From Entoloma clypeatum (Eukaryota; Basidiomycota; Agaricomycetes; Agaricales; Entolomataceae), in contig OY751487.1 in assembly GCA_963565915.1 (NCBI GenBank), positions 4,216,001 to 4,280,000 of the forward strand: a stretch of 64,000 nt of DNA. The letters are read 5' to 3'. The first letter of the stretch is position 1. Each line of letters begins with the position of its first letter. The position numbers and the translations under genes are program-made. Shown here one piece after another: positions 12,099 through 22,805 of the stretch. The notes under the pieces are model-generated. The model ran no database searches, was not told the origin of the DNA, and saw nothing but the letters and a program-made list of their open reading frames with translations.

Positions 12099-13162
12099 AG
12101 ACTCAAGACTTCTTCATTGACCTCGGTTGCGGTGCTCCAGCTTGGGAACCGTTTGGAACATATGTACGCGGGAGTGACTTTGTCCTTGGGTGGGAAGAGG
12201 ACTCTGACCCCCCGACCCCAGATAATGGATCATCGCGTTGCTTCAATTGCGGATTACCAGATCACATTGTCAACGCATGTCTTTTGCCTCTCGACCGTGC
12301 TGTCGTATCTCTCGCCCGTCAATATTATCACTTTTACCAGTCCCTGCGTGGCGTTGTTGAATTTCGGCGGATTCATGTCGTTGAAGAATGGCGGCGGAAG
12401 CGCCTTGAATGGCTGGATACCTTCGAACCTGGCGAGATTCGCGGTCCAGATCTGGTCGCTGCCCTGGGTGGTAGAGACGGTGAATGGTTAGCGAACATGG
12501 CTCTATGGGGCTATCCCAGGGGTTGGGTGAGCATCGAAGACCCCCGGGAACGGAGCAGACACCTTATATCATCAGAGAATGCTATCGACGAAGACGACAT
12601 TGAAGCAGATGGTCCCTTCTTCATTTTCGGAGATGATCTTGACCCGGAAACAGTCTATCCTTTGAACAGAAAGGATTCCAAAGACGACAAAACCGATGAA
12701 GAAGATTCTTCCGATGACGAATCGAATTCCACCATGTCTGTCTCTTCTGCGACTCTGGAATCGAATGATCAATTATTAGCGATACCCAAGCGATGGGCCC
12801 AATACCCTCCAACGCATTTTGCTTCTCATCTACTTCCCATCTACAACGGTGTCCAACTTCCCCCAATTTCGCATCGAGGCAGTTCAACATATACCCACGA
12901 CCGTCAGCAGCTCTGGCAGCGAATAATATCCGGCCCGACATCCTCGAAAGCTGTCCCTCCGTGGAGGCTTCCGGGTGCATTTGTGATACTTACAGACCTT
13001 CCGCCGACTGAAAGACCACCAATTCCTCCGCCACCTCCATCGACCGAACCTCCGCCACTACCCCCGCCACCCCCGACTCCAGATCCACCGCCAATACCTC
13101 CTCCAGTTGTCAGTCACAACGCGTTCGATACGGAGGAACTTGATATGGACCTGTCTGATTGA
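12062..13162 (+). CDS. Zinc-knuckle (CCHC) protein with PSP-like region and proline-rich tail
   Basis: One open frame of 366 aa if the ATG at 12062 is used. A CX2CX4HX4C zinc knuckle (CFNCGLPDHIVNAC) lies near residue 60. After it comes a conserved block (EEWRRKRLEWLDTFEPGEIR, then WGYPRGWV) resembling the PSP domain that follows the knuckle in ZCCHC8-type nuclear RNA-surveillance proteins. The middle is acidic. The tail is rich in PPPP runs, a possible ligand for SH3, WW or EVH1 domains, and ends DTEELDMDLSD. The start is uncertain: the only in-frame ATG before the knuckle lies inside the upstream gene's last exon, so either the genes overlap or an upstream exon was missed. An RNA-binding or RNA-processing role is inferred from the knuckle. 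Confidence 0.75.
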   Translation: MAQGERGNHGGIETQDFFIDLGCGAPAWEPFGTYVRGSDFVLGWEEDSDPPTPDNGSSRCFNCGLPDHIVNACLLPLDRAVVSLARQYYHFYQSLRGVVEFRRIHVVEEWRRKRLEWLDTFEPGEIRGPDLVAALGGRDGEWLANMALWGYPRGWVSIEDPRERSRHLISSENAIDEDDIEADGPFFIFGDDLDPETVYPLNRKDSKDDKTDEEDSSDDESNSTMSVSSATLESNDQLLAIPKRWAQYPPTHFASHLLPIYNGVQLPPISHRGSSTYTHDRQQLWQRIISGPTSSKAVPPWRLPGAFVILTDLPPTERPPIPPPPPSTEPPPLPPPPPTPDPPPIPPPVVSHNAFDTEELDMDLSD

Positions 13163-13560
13163 ACGCGGGGGGGGGAGTCAAAAGTTTCTACATCCTTACA
13201 ATGTGTACTCTAGTTCAACCTCACTAGCATGTATCTTCAGATACAATCACATACAAAAACATTAGGTCCTTTTTGAAGATGGGGATGCAGGGTAAATCTC
13301 CGTCAGTTCGTGGCTTTGTATCCAGGGAGTGATTCACAGCATTCCTTCATATCAATGAATCGCCGCCGAATCCCGAATTGCAACTATGTAAATTAACGCA
13401 TCATGCAGCTGAAATTGAACGCTCTCAACTCTTATGTCAATCTAAGACCAAGGCACGGTCTATGGCCAATGTTTTTGAAAAAAATAGTGATTTGTCTGCA
13501 TTGGTGATGATCGATGCGGGCTGAACATGTACAGAGATACGCGGCCTAGGTAGAGATTCT
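13163..13560. other. Intergenic, convergent 3' ends
   Basis: Nearly 400 bases between two convergent stop codons. A G-run lies just after 13165 (gcgggggggg). No gene is seen. Confidence 0.6.
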
Positions 13561-14307
13561 TTATACCAAACGAGCTTTATGGATTTTAACATCCTCCCGG
13601 GGCCTGTCGATCCGTACAGCTTCAGAAGCCGCGTCAAGGAATGAAAGACATGAGCTCGTACCTATCTTGTGCGTCCACTGCCACCGCACCAAGGCGTTGA
13701 ACCACACGCATCCCAGAACTTACGCGACCGAATATCGTATGTTTGTTGTCCAGATATGGTGTTGGCGCTAGCGTGAGGAAGAACTGTGATCCTATAAGCC
13801 GAAGTTATAATTCCGAACGTATGTTGAGCAAACTTGGAACATACCGTTTGTATTGGGCCCGGAATTTGCCATTGCAAGTATACCCGCACCAGTGAATCTG
13901 AGCTCCGGAAGGATTTCATCTTCACTTAAAGGGGGGTCTGTAAAGTACACTGCAGAAGGATGAATGGGAACACCGACAATCTTTGTCCATAGATACTTGT
14001 TCCACCTCGGCCGGTGCCAGTGGGATCACCTCCCTGAACCATGAAGTCCTGTCTCGTGCATTGAGAACTCGTGAACTCAACACAAAAAATAGAATCCCAA
14101 CAGATATGATACGATGGAACACTACGCCATTGTAGTAACCTCGTTTCGCGAGTTCGGCAAAGTTTTTGCATGTCTAGAACTCGTGAGTAGAGTTCAATAC
14201 CCTTCCCCATCACAAGCGGCAGTGGTATGACTTACTCGAGGAGCATGATCCCAGTAAAGTTCCAGTTGGACGTCACCCAAACTCGTTTCCAAAACGACAG
14301 AGTCCAT
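13561..14307 (-). CDS. Cyclophilin-type peptidyl-prolyl cis-trans isomerase, PPIL1-like
   Basis: Multi-exon gene whose joined product is a compact one-domain cyclophilin, close to the ~160 aa usual for PPIL1. It starts [20 protein letters not shown], a PPIL-type start without signal peptide. In order come [67 protein letters not shown] and [13 protein letters not shown], ending [11 protein letters not shown]. These include the catalytic Arg (in FHR), the QGGD and GSQFF substrate-pocket motifs and the usual Asn. PPIL1 enzymes catalyse proline isomerisation and associate with the spliceosome; that association here is inferred from sequence class. Introns include donors gttggg and gtcggt, slightly off consensus. 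It diverges from DTD1 across 96 bp. Confidence 0.92.
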
Positions 14308-14403
14308 CGTAGTCGACGACCAACTGATGTTGTGGCTGTGCAAACACTCTCCTCCTGAGTTCTGTCTGTCTTCCTGTCCGATTCGAAAATCGCCTTGTAC
14401 GAA
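14308..14403. promoter_or_regulatory. Shared divergent promoter, cyclophilin / DTD
   Basis: Just 96 bp lie between the two ATGs. No TATA box is seen. Confidence 0.5.
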
Positions 14404-15270
14404 ATGCGAGCAGTAGCCCAACGCGTCACAGCAGCATCCGTATCTGGTGAGAAATGGTCGAGCACGTTGCCAAGAGCCTACAATCTCTCACCGAAACATG
14501 ATGCAGTAGACAACCAAACTATTTCTCAAATATCAAGAGGTCTCATGGTCCTTGTTGGCATTGGATCAGGTCTATTCCATCACTCTCGTGGAATAAGCTA
14601 AGCTCAACAGGCTGTTCATCACAGAATAGATGATACCATGGCGGATGTCACAACTCTCACCAAGAAAATGTGCGTAGATACACCTCTCCGTACGGTCTTG
14701 CTGAATGGATTTCATTGCCTCTCTTTTCCTCGGCGTTCAGCCTGACTCTTCGTGTTTTCAATGATTTAGCAGAACCTGACAAGATGTGGAGAGCCAGCAT
14801 CAAAGACATCGATGGCGAAATCCTCTGCGTCTCTCAGTTTACCCTGATGGCGAACACTTCCAAGGGGAATAAACCAGATTTCCATCGTGCGATGGTACGT
14901 CAAGCTAATACAATTCGCGCTTTATATTTACTAAAACTCTACCCTTCACAGTCCACTGAGCCTTCGAAGGATCTGTATGCAACTTTTCTAGAGAAGCTGA
15001 AACAATCATACAAGCCAGACAAAATACAAGGTGATAGATACTTTGAGCAAATGCACCACATGACCCTCTGATATTGCACCAAGATGGAAGATTTGGCGCT
15101 ATGATGAACGTCACCTTAACAAATGAGGTACAGGACATTCATTGAATACTATGGGAAGAGGCTTATGTGTTTTGAACTAGGGCCCTGTGACTTTTACACT
15201 TGATTCGCGGAAGTTTGAATACGTGGATTCTGCTGGTGGAAGCATCAAAAACAACACATCCACATCGTAA
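14404..15270 (+). CDS. DTD1: D-aminoacyl-tRNA deacylase (DTD1/D-Tyr-tRNA deacylase)
   Basis: DTD hydrolyses D-amino acids wrongly attached to tRNA, a translation-proofreading step in the cytosol. The joined exons give [41 protein letters not shown], then [14 protein letters not shown], the highly conserved SQFTL active-site motif. After [11 protein letters not shown] and FLEKLKQSY come [20 protein letters not shown] and [16 protein letters not shown] and NEGPVTF carry the cross-subunit Gly-cisPro region of the family. The last two exons (from about 15075) are needed to reach the real stop at 15268-15270. One boundary, between GIGS (about 14570) and DDTMADV (about 14627), does not resolve cleanly: the only GT donor is out of phase with the good acceptors. 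At least five introns. Confidence 0.9.
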
Positions 15271-16612
15271 TGTAAACGAACGCGAAATAATGGAATAGAT
15301 TTCCCAATAATCGTGAGTGTTCGGTCCAAAAATAAGCCTCGTTTCAGTGCTTTTCATGTCACTGAGCGAGGGAACAGCGCTCGAGTGATGCTTTTTCTCA
15401 TACGTGTGGCGCCCCTAAGGATATCAACTTCCAGTATCAATGATTTCAAACCGACGCTACGTGAAGAGACATGGTACTCAACATACAGTAACCATATCAT
15501 CACGAATGTTCACCTTGCCAAAGATCTCCCATTATCGCCAACCTCAGTTATCATATCCAAATGCATACATATATACATGCTCCTGTCATCTCGGCAAGCA
15601 CAATTCAGGTTTTGAAATGCCAAACGTTCGAATGCCAAAGACGTTCGTGCCACACTGTTAGCAGCACCACGCGACGGCCAGCCAGATCTGCGAAATCATA
15701 CCATTGAAACGGCCAACATATGTTCTACTCTGTTATGTAGATCATCTTCCCTGGACAAGCTAATCTGAGGACGGGAACACCTCCGCAAACGCAAAATTCA
15801 CCAGCCCATTTTTGAACAGTGGCTACTTGCGTCAATATTTACGATTCAATCGCAGTCATTTCGCCCGAATTACCTGAATGCTGCATAACCGCTTCCTGTG
15901 CGTGCACATCATCGACCTTTTCTTGCGAGGCTGTCTTTATAACTGGTAGACGCTCCATCGTTACACCTCCAAAAACCAGATCATGCGGAAAATCACATTA
16001 CCAAGCCAGCGTATAAAGACGCTGTGTACACTTCGCCAGAGGTCTGTATATCTTTACTATAGTCTACAGTAGCTATCAAGCTGATATGACTTATTGTTGA
16101 ATAAGAAGTTATACTTGATACTTGATATACTTGATAGGTGGAGTCCTGGGTGCAACGGGCCGGCCAGTGTCATATTCCAGCAAGGACCGTCAGTCTTTGT
16201 AGGAAAGCAGGGCCGAATACCCATTCTAGCGCACTGCACTTGAACCAACAATCCTGTCGGGCTGAAAGGAAAGCCGGATCCGTCTTTGTTCTACGGGTGT
16301 AAGACGACGCCCCACCCACGCTGTTGGAAGCAGTTATCCCAGCTCGCGCTGTGAGAGCTTTGGAAGCTTTGAGCATGAAGTACCGAGGACTTCAGTCATA
16401 CGTTCAAGAGTTAGTCCCGATGAGGCATCCTCTTCCAGAAGTAAGCTTCTTTCGCATTCAGAAAACATGTGTATCGTTTCAATTCTAGCACATTGGCGCT
16501 TTCGGATGAGTCATTCGGTCGCCTCAGAACACAATCAGGTGCAATCGCGTAGGTGCTTCAGTCTGCAGTCTGTTTGTTGGAGAGTTGGTGCCAGGAGCAC
16601 ATTCTGTATAAC
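15271..16612. other. Gene-poor stretch, possible orphan exon near 16.3-16.5 kb
   Basis: About 1.3 kb without a recognisable gene. On the plus strand, about 16320-16440, a short open stretch reads LLEAVIPARAVRALEALSMK, then YRGLQSYVQELVPM, and runs into a fair donor (gtaagc) at 16441 and an acceptor near 16490. It could be the last exons of an unrecognised small gene, but one in-frame stop precedes it and I see no start. Near 16110-16138 the sequence acttgata recurs three times. Confidence 0.3.
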
Positions 16613-17651
16613 TTAGCTTCTTTGTGCAACCACGACATAGCACTTGTAAGGGTATTCAAATATACCCCCCTCCTCGTCGATCCATATTCTGTCCTCCCCT
16701 TTGTCCACGATTTCCCCAACGTCTTGCCGGACTTTCTCCTTCGCTTCTGTAGGCAGCACAGCGATATAGCTTTTGCTGGTAGCCCGGTCGACCGCGATAT
16801 CAGCTGTTGCAGGAAGGTTGAATTTCCAGACCTTCTCTAATGGTGGCTGGAAGAAAAGTTGGTAGGAACTCGTATCGAATGTTTGACGCCACAAATTCAG
16901 CCGGAACTGTGGCGTGCCAGCTTCATGAGCCTCGATTCGATGGCGCACTTGCAGCACCCAACGCGCTTGATCCCTGTGCCAGCGGGTATTGATATCGAGC
17001 ATGCCCATTGATGTCAAACGATGCAACTTGCCTGTCCTCGAGATTCCAGATGAAAACGGCGGCTCCATCTGGTTTCAAGATACGAGAAAATTCGCGGCAG
17101 GCGCGGTCGTAGTCGGGACACCAATGAAACGCCTTTTCAATGGAAACTATATGGAATGGTGACTGGATCATTTGAAAAACACACCTGAGCTATTATGACC
17201 GCATCCGCCCAACCGTGTGGTAAACCAGTCTCCTCGAACGTACCATCGTGCAGGGTCACCCGCTTATCTTCGACTGTCTTGGAGAATACTTCCCGCATCC
17301 CGGCACTGGGCTCTACGGCTTTGAGTTCACTGATATCTGACGCCCAGTCGGGATGGGCAAGCAAGGCACGAGTGAAGAGACCCGTCCCAGCACCGATTCT
17401 GGAAGTCTGCTGATCTATCAGTCGGTAAGGAGGGCAGCCCTCTTCACGCACTCGACGACATTGAGAGGAGAAGTACCCCTCAGAATTTGGCGGATGTAAG
17501 ACAGGGCAGCAGTTTGGTACGATGGTCGTGCGCTTGTTCGATTAAATCCTATGGTTTTGTTTGATTTCGTCGTGCGGTACAATGCTCACCGATCGTACAA
17601 GTCGTTAGTTCCATACCCGAAACCAGTTTGAGCGATTACATGTACAGGCAT
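16613..17651 (-). CDS. SAM-dependent class I methyltransferase (methyltransferase type 11-like)
   Basis: Five exons (17651-17590, 17532-17452, 17398-17185, 17132-17032, 16973-16613) total 819 nt, 272 aa. The N-terminus MPVHVIAQTGFGYGTNDLYD leads to motif I VVEIGAGTGLFTR, the SAM-binding glycine loop. Acidic ELKAVEPS follows as motif II, then WADAVIIAQAFHWC and ILKPDGAAVFIWNLE as motifs III-V. The C-terminal part (LWRQTFDT, KSYIAVLP, EYPYKCYVVV) resembles fungal members of the group that includes yeast trans-aconitate methyltransferase-like proteins. The substrate cannot be told. The fourth intron (16974-17031) has a GC donor (gcaagt) and a normal AG acceptor. No signal peptide, so cytosolic. 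Confidence 0.88.
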
Positions 17652-17959
17652 GGTCGGGCTTGCTCTCCCGGAGGTGGTGTAAGTTAGTGTATCAGTACTG
17701 CAGTTGTATAAGGTCTGTTGAGAAGATGAGGTTGGCCTGGATGTGAATCAACTTTGTAGGAACAGTGGACGTTCAGATGGTAAAATTTGCAAAATCAAGT
17801 ACAAGTCAAGGACTCTCCAGCTCGACAGATATTATTCAATACCCTCATCATCATACCTCTGCACACTAAAGCATCACCCACTCTGACGACTGCGAGTCCT
17901 CGTCTTGTTCTACCACTTCCGAGTCACCACGATCGTTTGGTATCGCTACTTGACACGAA
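17652..17959. other. Intergenic, 5' side of the methyltransferase
   Basis: About 308 bases on the promoter side of the methyltransferase and 3' side of the WD40 gene. Nothing recognisable. Confidence 0.5.
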
Positions 17960-19455
17960 TCAACTCCAGTTGACCCTCCTAAAACCAGATGCAAACATCT
18001 GATGAGCCCTGAAGTTCGCGTCCCTGGCGGCCAAATTGCAATGCGCACCAGTCATCCGTCTGATACGTGGAGTCCCCAGCTCATCCTCGTCCTCGTCTGC
18101 CGCCGCAGCCTGATCATCCCTCTCTGCATCAGCTCTTCCAGAGTCCTCATCCCCCTCGAAACCAAAATCCCACACATCAAGCACAGCCGTATCACCCCGG
18201 CTACCCGCCGCGACGCACCACCTTCCCTCAAACGCCACCGAATACCACGCATCGGTTATCCCAGTCGCCAATTCTCTCTTAACCGTCCCATCTCGCACGT
18301 CCCACAGCTTCAAGCCCCCGTCTGACCCACTCACCAATTTGTGCTCGTCGTGCTGGAAGCACGTGACGGCCCCCTTATGCCCCGCGAGAGTGTGATGGAG
18401 CTCGCCACTATCTGGGTTCCAGATCCGCAGTGTTGAGTCGGCGGAGCCAGAGACGAGGTACGAGGGCGAAAGAGCCAGCAGGCCGACCATAGACGTGTGT
18501 CCAGTCAATGCGCGGAGGCACTGGCCGTTCTGGAGATTCCATACTCGGACCATCCCATCCATTGAACCTGAGTATGCTTGGTTGCGTGTGGGATCAAGCA
18601 CGACGCTGAAAACTAAACGAGGAATCAGATGATGAGAAGAGTCTGCAGAAAGGTATGTAACATACCTTTCTGCGTGTGCCCGACAAGCACCCATTTACAG
18701 GCCCCCGTCATGACGTCCCAGACACGAAGTGTGCAATCATAGCTGGCAGAAACGAGGATCCTTCCTCGAGCAGCAAGAGAACGAACAGCTTGATCGTGGC
18801 CTTGTAAATGCAGCCTGTGATATGGGTTCTCCTCCGCGTCCTGTATTACGCCATGACATCATGAGCATACCAAAATGAAAGACCAACTCACGACAGAGAG
18901 CTCGGAGGGGTCGGCATCCTCATCTTCAGCACCAAAGCATCTATATTCCGGTTCTCCACGTCGAGGCAGCGTCCATACTCTCAACGAATGATCTCTGCTA
19001 CCCGTAACAATCAAAGGGCGCTTCGGCCACTTCTCCTTTACGACGACCCCCGACTCCTGCTCGACATCGACCCACTCCGGGTCCACGATTGCAAGGCACC
19101 GCACCGTGGCAATATGCCCCCCAAACACATGCGTGCACCGCCCAGTTTTGAGGTCCCAGATTCGTACCGTGCGATCCGTAGACCCACTCACGATCGTATT
19201 CTTGCCCACAGCAGCAAGCGCCCATACCCCACCGTTGTGGTCGCTCAGAGTTCGGATAAGCTCGCCAGTGGACGGGGAGTGGATGGTGATTAATTTACTG
19301 TCAGAGGCAGAGATGATGCGTCCATGTGAGAAGAGAAGGCATGTAACAACAGCGGGCCCACGAGCGGGAGCGGGGAACAAGATTTGCTTTGTGGCGGGAT
19401 TATTCCTCCATTGCGCCAGTGTGTCGTGGCCGTGTTCAGAAGAGATGGCCGCCAT
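17960..19455 (-). CDS. WD40-repeat protein, F-box-less paralogue of the Cdc4/FBXW7-like gene at 56-59 kb
   Basis: Three exons (19455-18892, 18840-18666, 18612-17960) sum to 1392 nt, 463 aa. It is a WD40 propeller from near the N-terminus: ARGPAVVTCLLFSHGRIISA, GSTDRTVRIWDLKTGRCTHV, VTGSRDHSLRVW, SGSMDGMVRVWNL, SGSADSTLRIWNP, SGSDGGLKLWDV. Long blocks are nearly identical to the 55994-59034 gene, and both introns sit at the same codons, so it arose by DNA duplication and not by retrotransposition. The F-box and everything upstream are missing. After IRRM the tail diverges and ends in FRRVNWS. Without an F-box it should not bind Skp1. It may bind the same substrates without ubiquitinating them, or be a decaying copy, although the frame is fully open. 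Confidence 0.85.
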
Positions 19456-19517
19456 GGTTTAAGGAAGACACTCGGGCGTTCTATACCCCAACGTACAAGT
19501 ACAAAGATCTTATCTAA

Positions 19518-22053
19518 TTAAACACCTCCCGTGCCCCTATCCTCCTCCCCGTCCTCAGGAACCCTTACAAACGCCAACAACAGAAAAGACAGTATAATCG
19601 TCACCGTCGTCATGAAGAATATCGCGCGTGGGAACATCCCCACCGTCTTCATATACACCAACCCATACAACGCCGGTCCCCCAATCTGAGAGCTACAAAA
19701 GAAACATCCATACCCTTTTTCTCTCCGACGAAAGCCACACTCACCACAAAGCCTGCACAACGCTCAGCGCCGCGAACAACCGCCCACTCTCCATGCCTCT
19801 TCTCCGCATGTACATCGCCAGCGCGACGCTCTGCACTGCGGGGCTGAAACCCGAGCCGAACGAGCCCACGAGAGTGCAAATCGTGAACGCCAATGAGGTA
19901 GACACGAATGCCATGAAGGTGTAGCTTATCATGTCGGAAAAGAGCGAGCCACGGGCGAGTGCCATGTCGAACGCAGTAGAATGTATTTCCTTTTCTTGCC
20001 TTTCGCGACGACTCGGGCGTGGAATGGGGCGAGATGAAGAGGACGTTCCCGAGCTAGGTACACGTGAAAGTAGAGGCTGTTGCTCATTTGTGTTTTGGTT
20101 GGTGTCCGACGTTGTCCCCGGTTTGCGTGGAATATCGACCGTGCGTGGGTGAGGCTTGAGAAATTTGATGATGACTGTGCATAATAATCAACAAACGAGG
20201 GACTCTCAATGCGATGCTGCCTACGTGGAAGGAACAGGGTCAAAAATGCGGCTCGAGCGGCGCCGACAAGGCTGAGCCAATATCCCAGCTAAGTACAAGA
20301 AATAAGAAGTCGGTTATCTGCTAGCCATCGCGCCAGCTCACCATTTCGGCAGTCCATCCGAAAGCAGACGCCGCGTACTGTAGTTTATAACTATACGATC
20401 CCTATACTTACCATCCATTAGCTTTGCGCTCTCAAGCCGAACGATAAACCCACCGCAACAGTAGCCGACAACCCATACCCCATGGCAATCAATGCCAAAC
20501 TCCAATCCTTCTTCTGCCTCTTGAGCGGATTTTCTTCTCGTCTCCCCTCCCCAACGTCCGGGAAGAATATCGTCAACGGGCTCAGAAAGGCAAAGAGCCT
20601 CTTTGCTCTAACAAGGAAGCCCACCGCAGGGTTGGCCAGGTGGTCCACTTCTACGTCGCGGAACTCTTCGTTGTACTTGGTCTTTGATTGCCGCATCTGT
20701 TGCTCTAGGAGAGACTCGGGAACTGTAAACCACACGAGCAGAGCGTAGAGGAGATGCAGAGCAGCTGTGGCGTAAAAGACAGAGAGCGTGTGGCCAGTGA
20801 ACCGGATGAGAACTGCGCCAAGGCTGGGGCCTAAGGCGAAGCCAGTGAACATGAGACCGAGGCTGAGGGAAAACATGCCTGAGCTAGATTGAGAAATTGA
20901 GTTGTATAGTTGACGCAAAAATAAGGGGCGTACCGGGTTACTTCTGTAGTGGTGTCCGCTACATAGGCATGTGTCGCAGCAACAGACGCTGTGAAGCCTA
21001 GGCGAGGCAATGTCGAATCAGATACTTCGTTGAGCGCAACAAATGTGGCTGACCGCCCAAGATCCCCTCTAGAATAGGTCCGACGACAAGAAACCAATAC
21101 CCGCCAGGAAGTTGCTGGGAATTAAGGGCGACAAAAATGAAGTTGAAGTCGTCGGCCAGCAGCCCAAAGACTGTGACCCCCATAACGACGGTGCGGCCCT
21201 GGCGATCAGATAACTGTGTATATAGGAAAATTAACGGTGTCGCCAGAGTAAATGTAAGCGCGACCCACGGAGCCCCACCAGCCAGTTGTGAGACAACTCA
21301 GGATGCCCAGGCATGTGGATATCACTGGAAGAGGAAGAGACGATTAGGGCAACGATCGGAGGATAGAGGGAGATCGCCATGGACTGCTCATGCGTGAGTG
21401 CATAGAAATTGAGAGGCGTTGGTGCGCATACATGGAACATGAAATAAAATAAAAGTGCGCCTACCAAGAGTCAACTTGGCAACCTCTGCCTGCACGACAG
21501 GATCTGAGGCGCATGTATGCCCAGACTCGCCGTCCGTTCCCCGCCATTCCGACATCTTCCCTTCATCGAATCGCAGGTCGAGCCTTTCACCGCTTTCGAC
21601 CACACGTGGCGGTGTGTCAGGGAAAAGGCTGAGTTGCGCCAAACGATGGTCGGACCCCCCGAGTCCAGGGTATGACTTGCGGAAGATATCCGGCTTATGC
21701 ACGCTGCACGCCAACATTGTGTATATCTCGATGCGCGGCGCCAGGCCTACCGACATAGCGATGGCCGTGAAAGGGGTTATTCCGATCACCCTGGATCCAT
21801 ACGTCAATGATGTGCCTCGCGCCGACCTGGAGATGAAGATACCACCAGGGTGAGGGCCGTTTCCACCACGGAAGATGTTTCGTGTGTTCTCTGCGGAGGT
21901 GGTAGGCGGCATCTGCGTCCTGATACTGCTCTGGCTCATCTGAAGCGTCCTGGTGGTAATGAGAAACTCAGCCAGGAGCTCAACCGCGGGCTCGCTCACC
22001 GTGCCGTCTGACAAGACGACGTTCTCGGTCTGCGTGGAGGGCTGGTGAGACAT
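19518..22053 (-). CDS. MFS transporter, tetracycline-resistance/HIAT1-like group
   Basis: Multi-exon gene. The start ATG gives MSHQPSTQTENVV. An N-terminal segment is followed by a long loop (LAPRIEIYTMLACSVH, then CASDPVVQAEVAKLTLG) typical of this fungal MFS group. Next come LSDRQGRTVVMGV, the motif-A-like loop between TM2 and TM3, then THAYVADTTTEVTR and LGLMFTGFALGPSLGAVL (TM5 region). A cytosolic loop with KSKTKYNEE-like sequence leads to the second half: SLALIAMGYGLSATVAVGLS, LVGSFGSGFSPAVQSVALAM and IFFMTTVTIILSFLLLAFVRV. About 12 TM segments are expected. Such transporters move small molecules by proton coupling; the substrate is unknown. The exon map is approximate. It diverges from GMF across 98 bp. 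Confidence 0.8.
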
Positions 22054-22151
22054 GGTGGTGGTAGGGAGGGTGTAGTACTTGACGCGACTTGTAAGCCTGA
22101 TGTGACGTAATGATGTTTACGTCACGCGTTATCTGAACCACTCACCTCACC
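22054..22151. promoter_or_regulatory. Shared divergent promoter, MFS transporter / GMF
   Basis: A 98-bp gap between opposite start codons. It contains tgacgtaatgatgtttacgt around 22101-22121, with two ACGT-type cores that could bind bZIP regulators; this is only a sequence resemblance. Confidence 0.4.
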
Positions 22152-22727
22152 ATGGTCAGTGCCAAGTCCTGTCCCCGCAATGAATTTCTTATGAGTAATC
22201 TCAGTCTCAAACGGTCGACATCCCCCAATCCATCAAAGACTCCCTCCGCAAGTTCCGCTTTGCCCGCCGGAACGAAGGCAGCGCAGCCCTCGTCATCAAG
22301 ATCAACAAGGTGAAGCTCGTCATGGAGGAGGTCGAGCAGTTTGACAGCATCAGCATCGAGGAGCTGGCAGAGGGCACGTATTCCACCGTCTTCCAAAAGG
22401 CCTATAGTTACCAACGTCTGTGTTTAACAGAACTGCCCGAGAACTCACCCCGCTACGTCGTGCTATCGTATGAGCTCAACCACAGGGACGGGCGCAAGTC
22501 GTTCCCACTCGTGCTCATCAACTGGTCGCCGAATACGAGCGAGATGGGCATGCTCACACTGCACGCGAGCGCATTGCTCAATTTCCAAACAACAGCGAGT
22601 TCTTCTCTCAATATATATTCAACTACTCAACCTAGTATAGGCCGATGTCAGCAAAATCATCGAGATCCGAGAGGGTCCAGAGGGGCTTACCAAGGAAGTG
22701 GTCGACGCAAAGTTGCTCGCAAATTAA
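22152..22727 (+). CDS. Glia maturation factor (ADF-homology, Arp2/3 debranching)
   Basis: Four exons (22152-22154, 22205-22373, 22431-22594, 22641-22727) give 423 nt, 140 aa, the normal GMF length. The first coding exon is only the ATG. The protein reads SQTVDIPQSIKDSLRKFRFA, then RRNEGSAALVIKIN, ELAEELPENSPRYVVLSYEL, NWSPNTSEMGMLTLHASALL and DVSKIIEIREGPEGLT. This is one ADF-H domain of the GMF class (yeast AIM7/GMF1), which binds Arp2/3 and severs actin branches in the cytosol. Two of its three introns use GC donors (gcacgt at 22374 and gcgagt at 22595) with AG acceptors. The 57-nt second intron is in frame and stop-free, so retention would add 19 residues between GluLeu and Glu. Confidence 0.93.
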
Positions 22728-22805
22728 TCTGCACACGAGATATACCATTCTCCTGCTTTGCTTTGCTGGATGTAAGATACGATCAGATTTTTCATTAGTA
22801 ACGCA

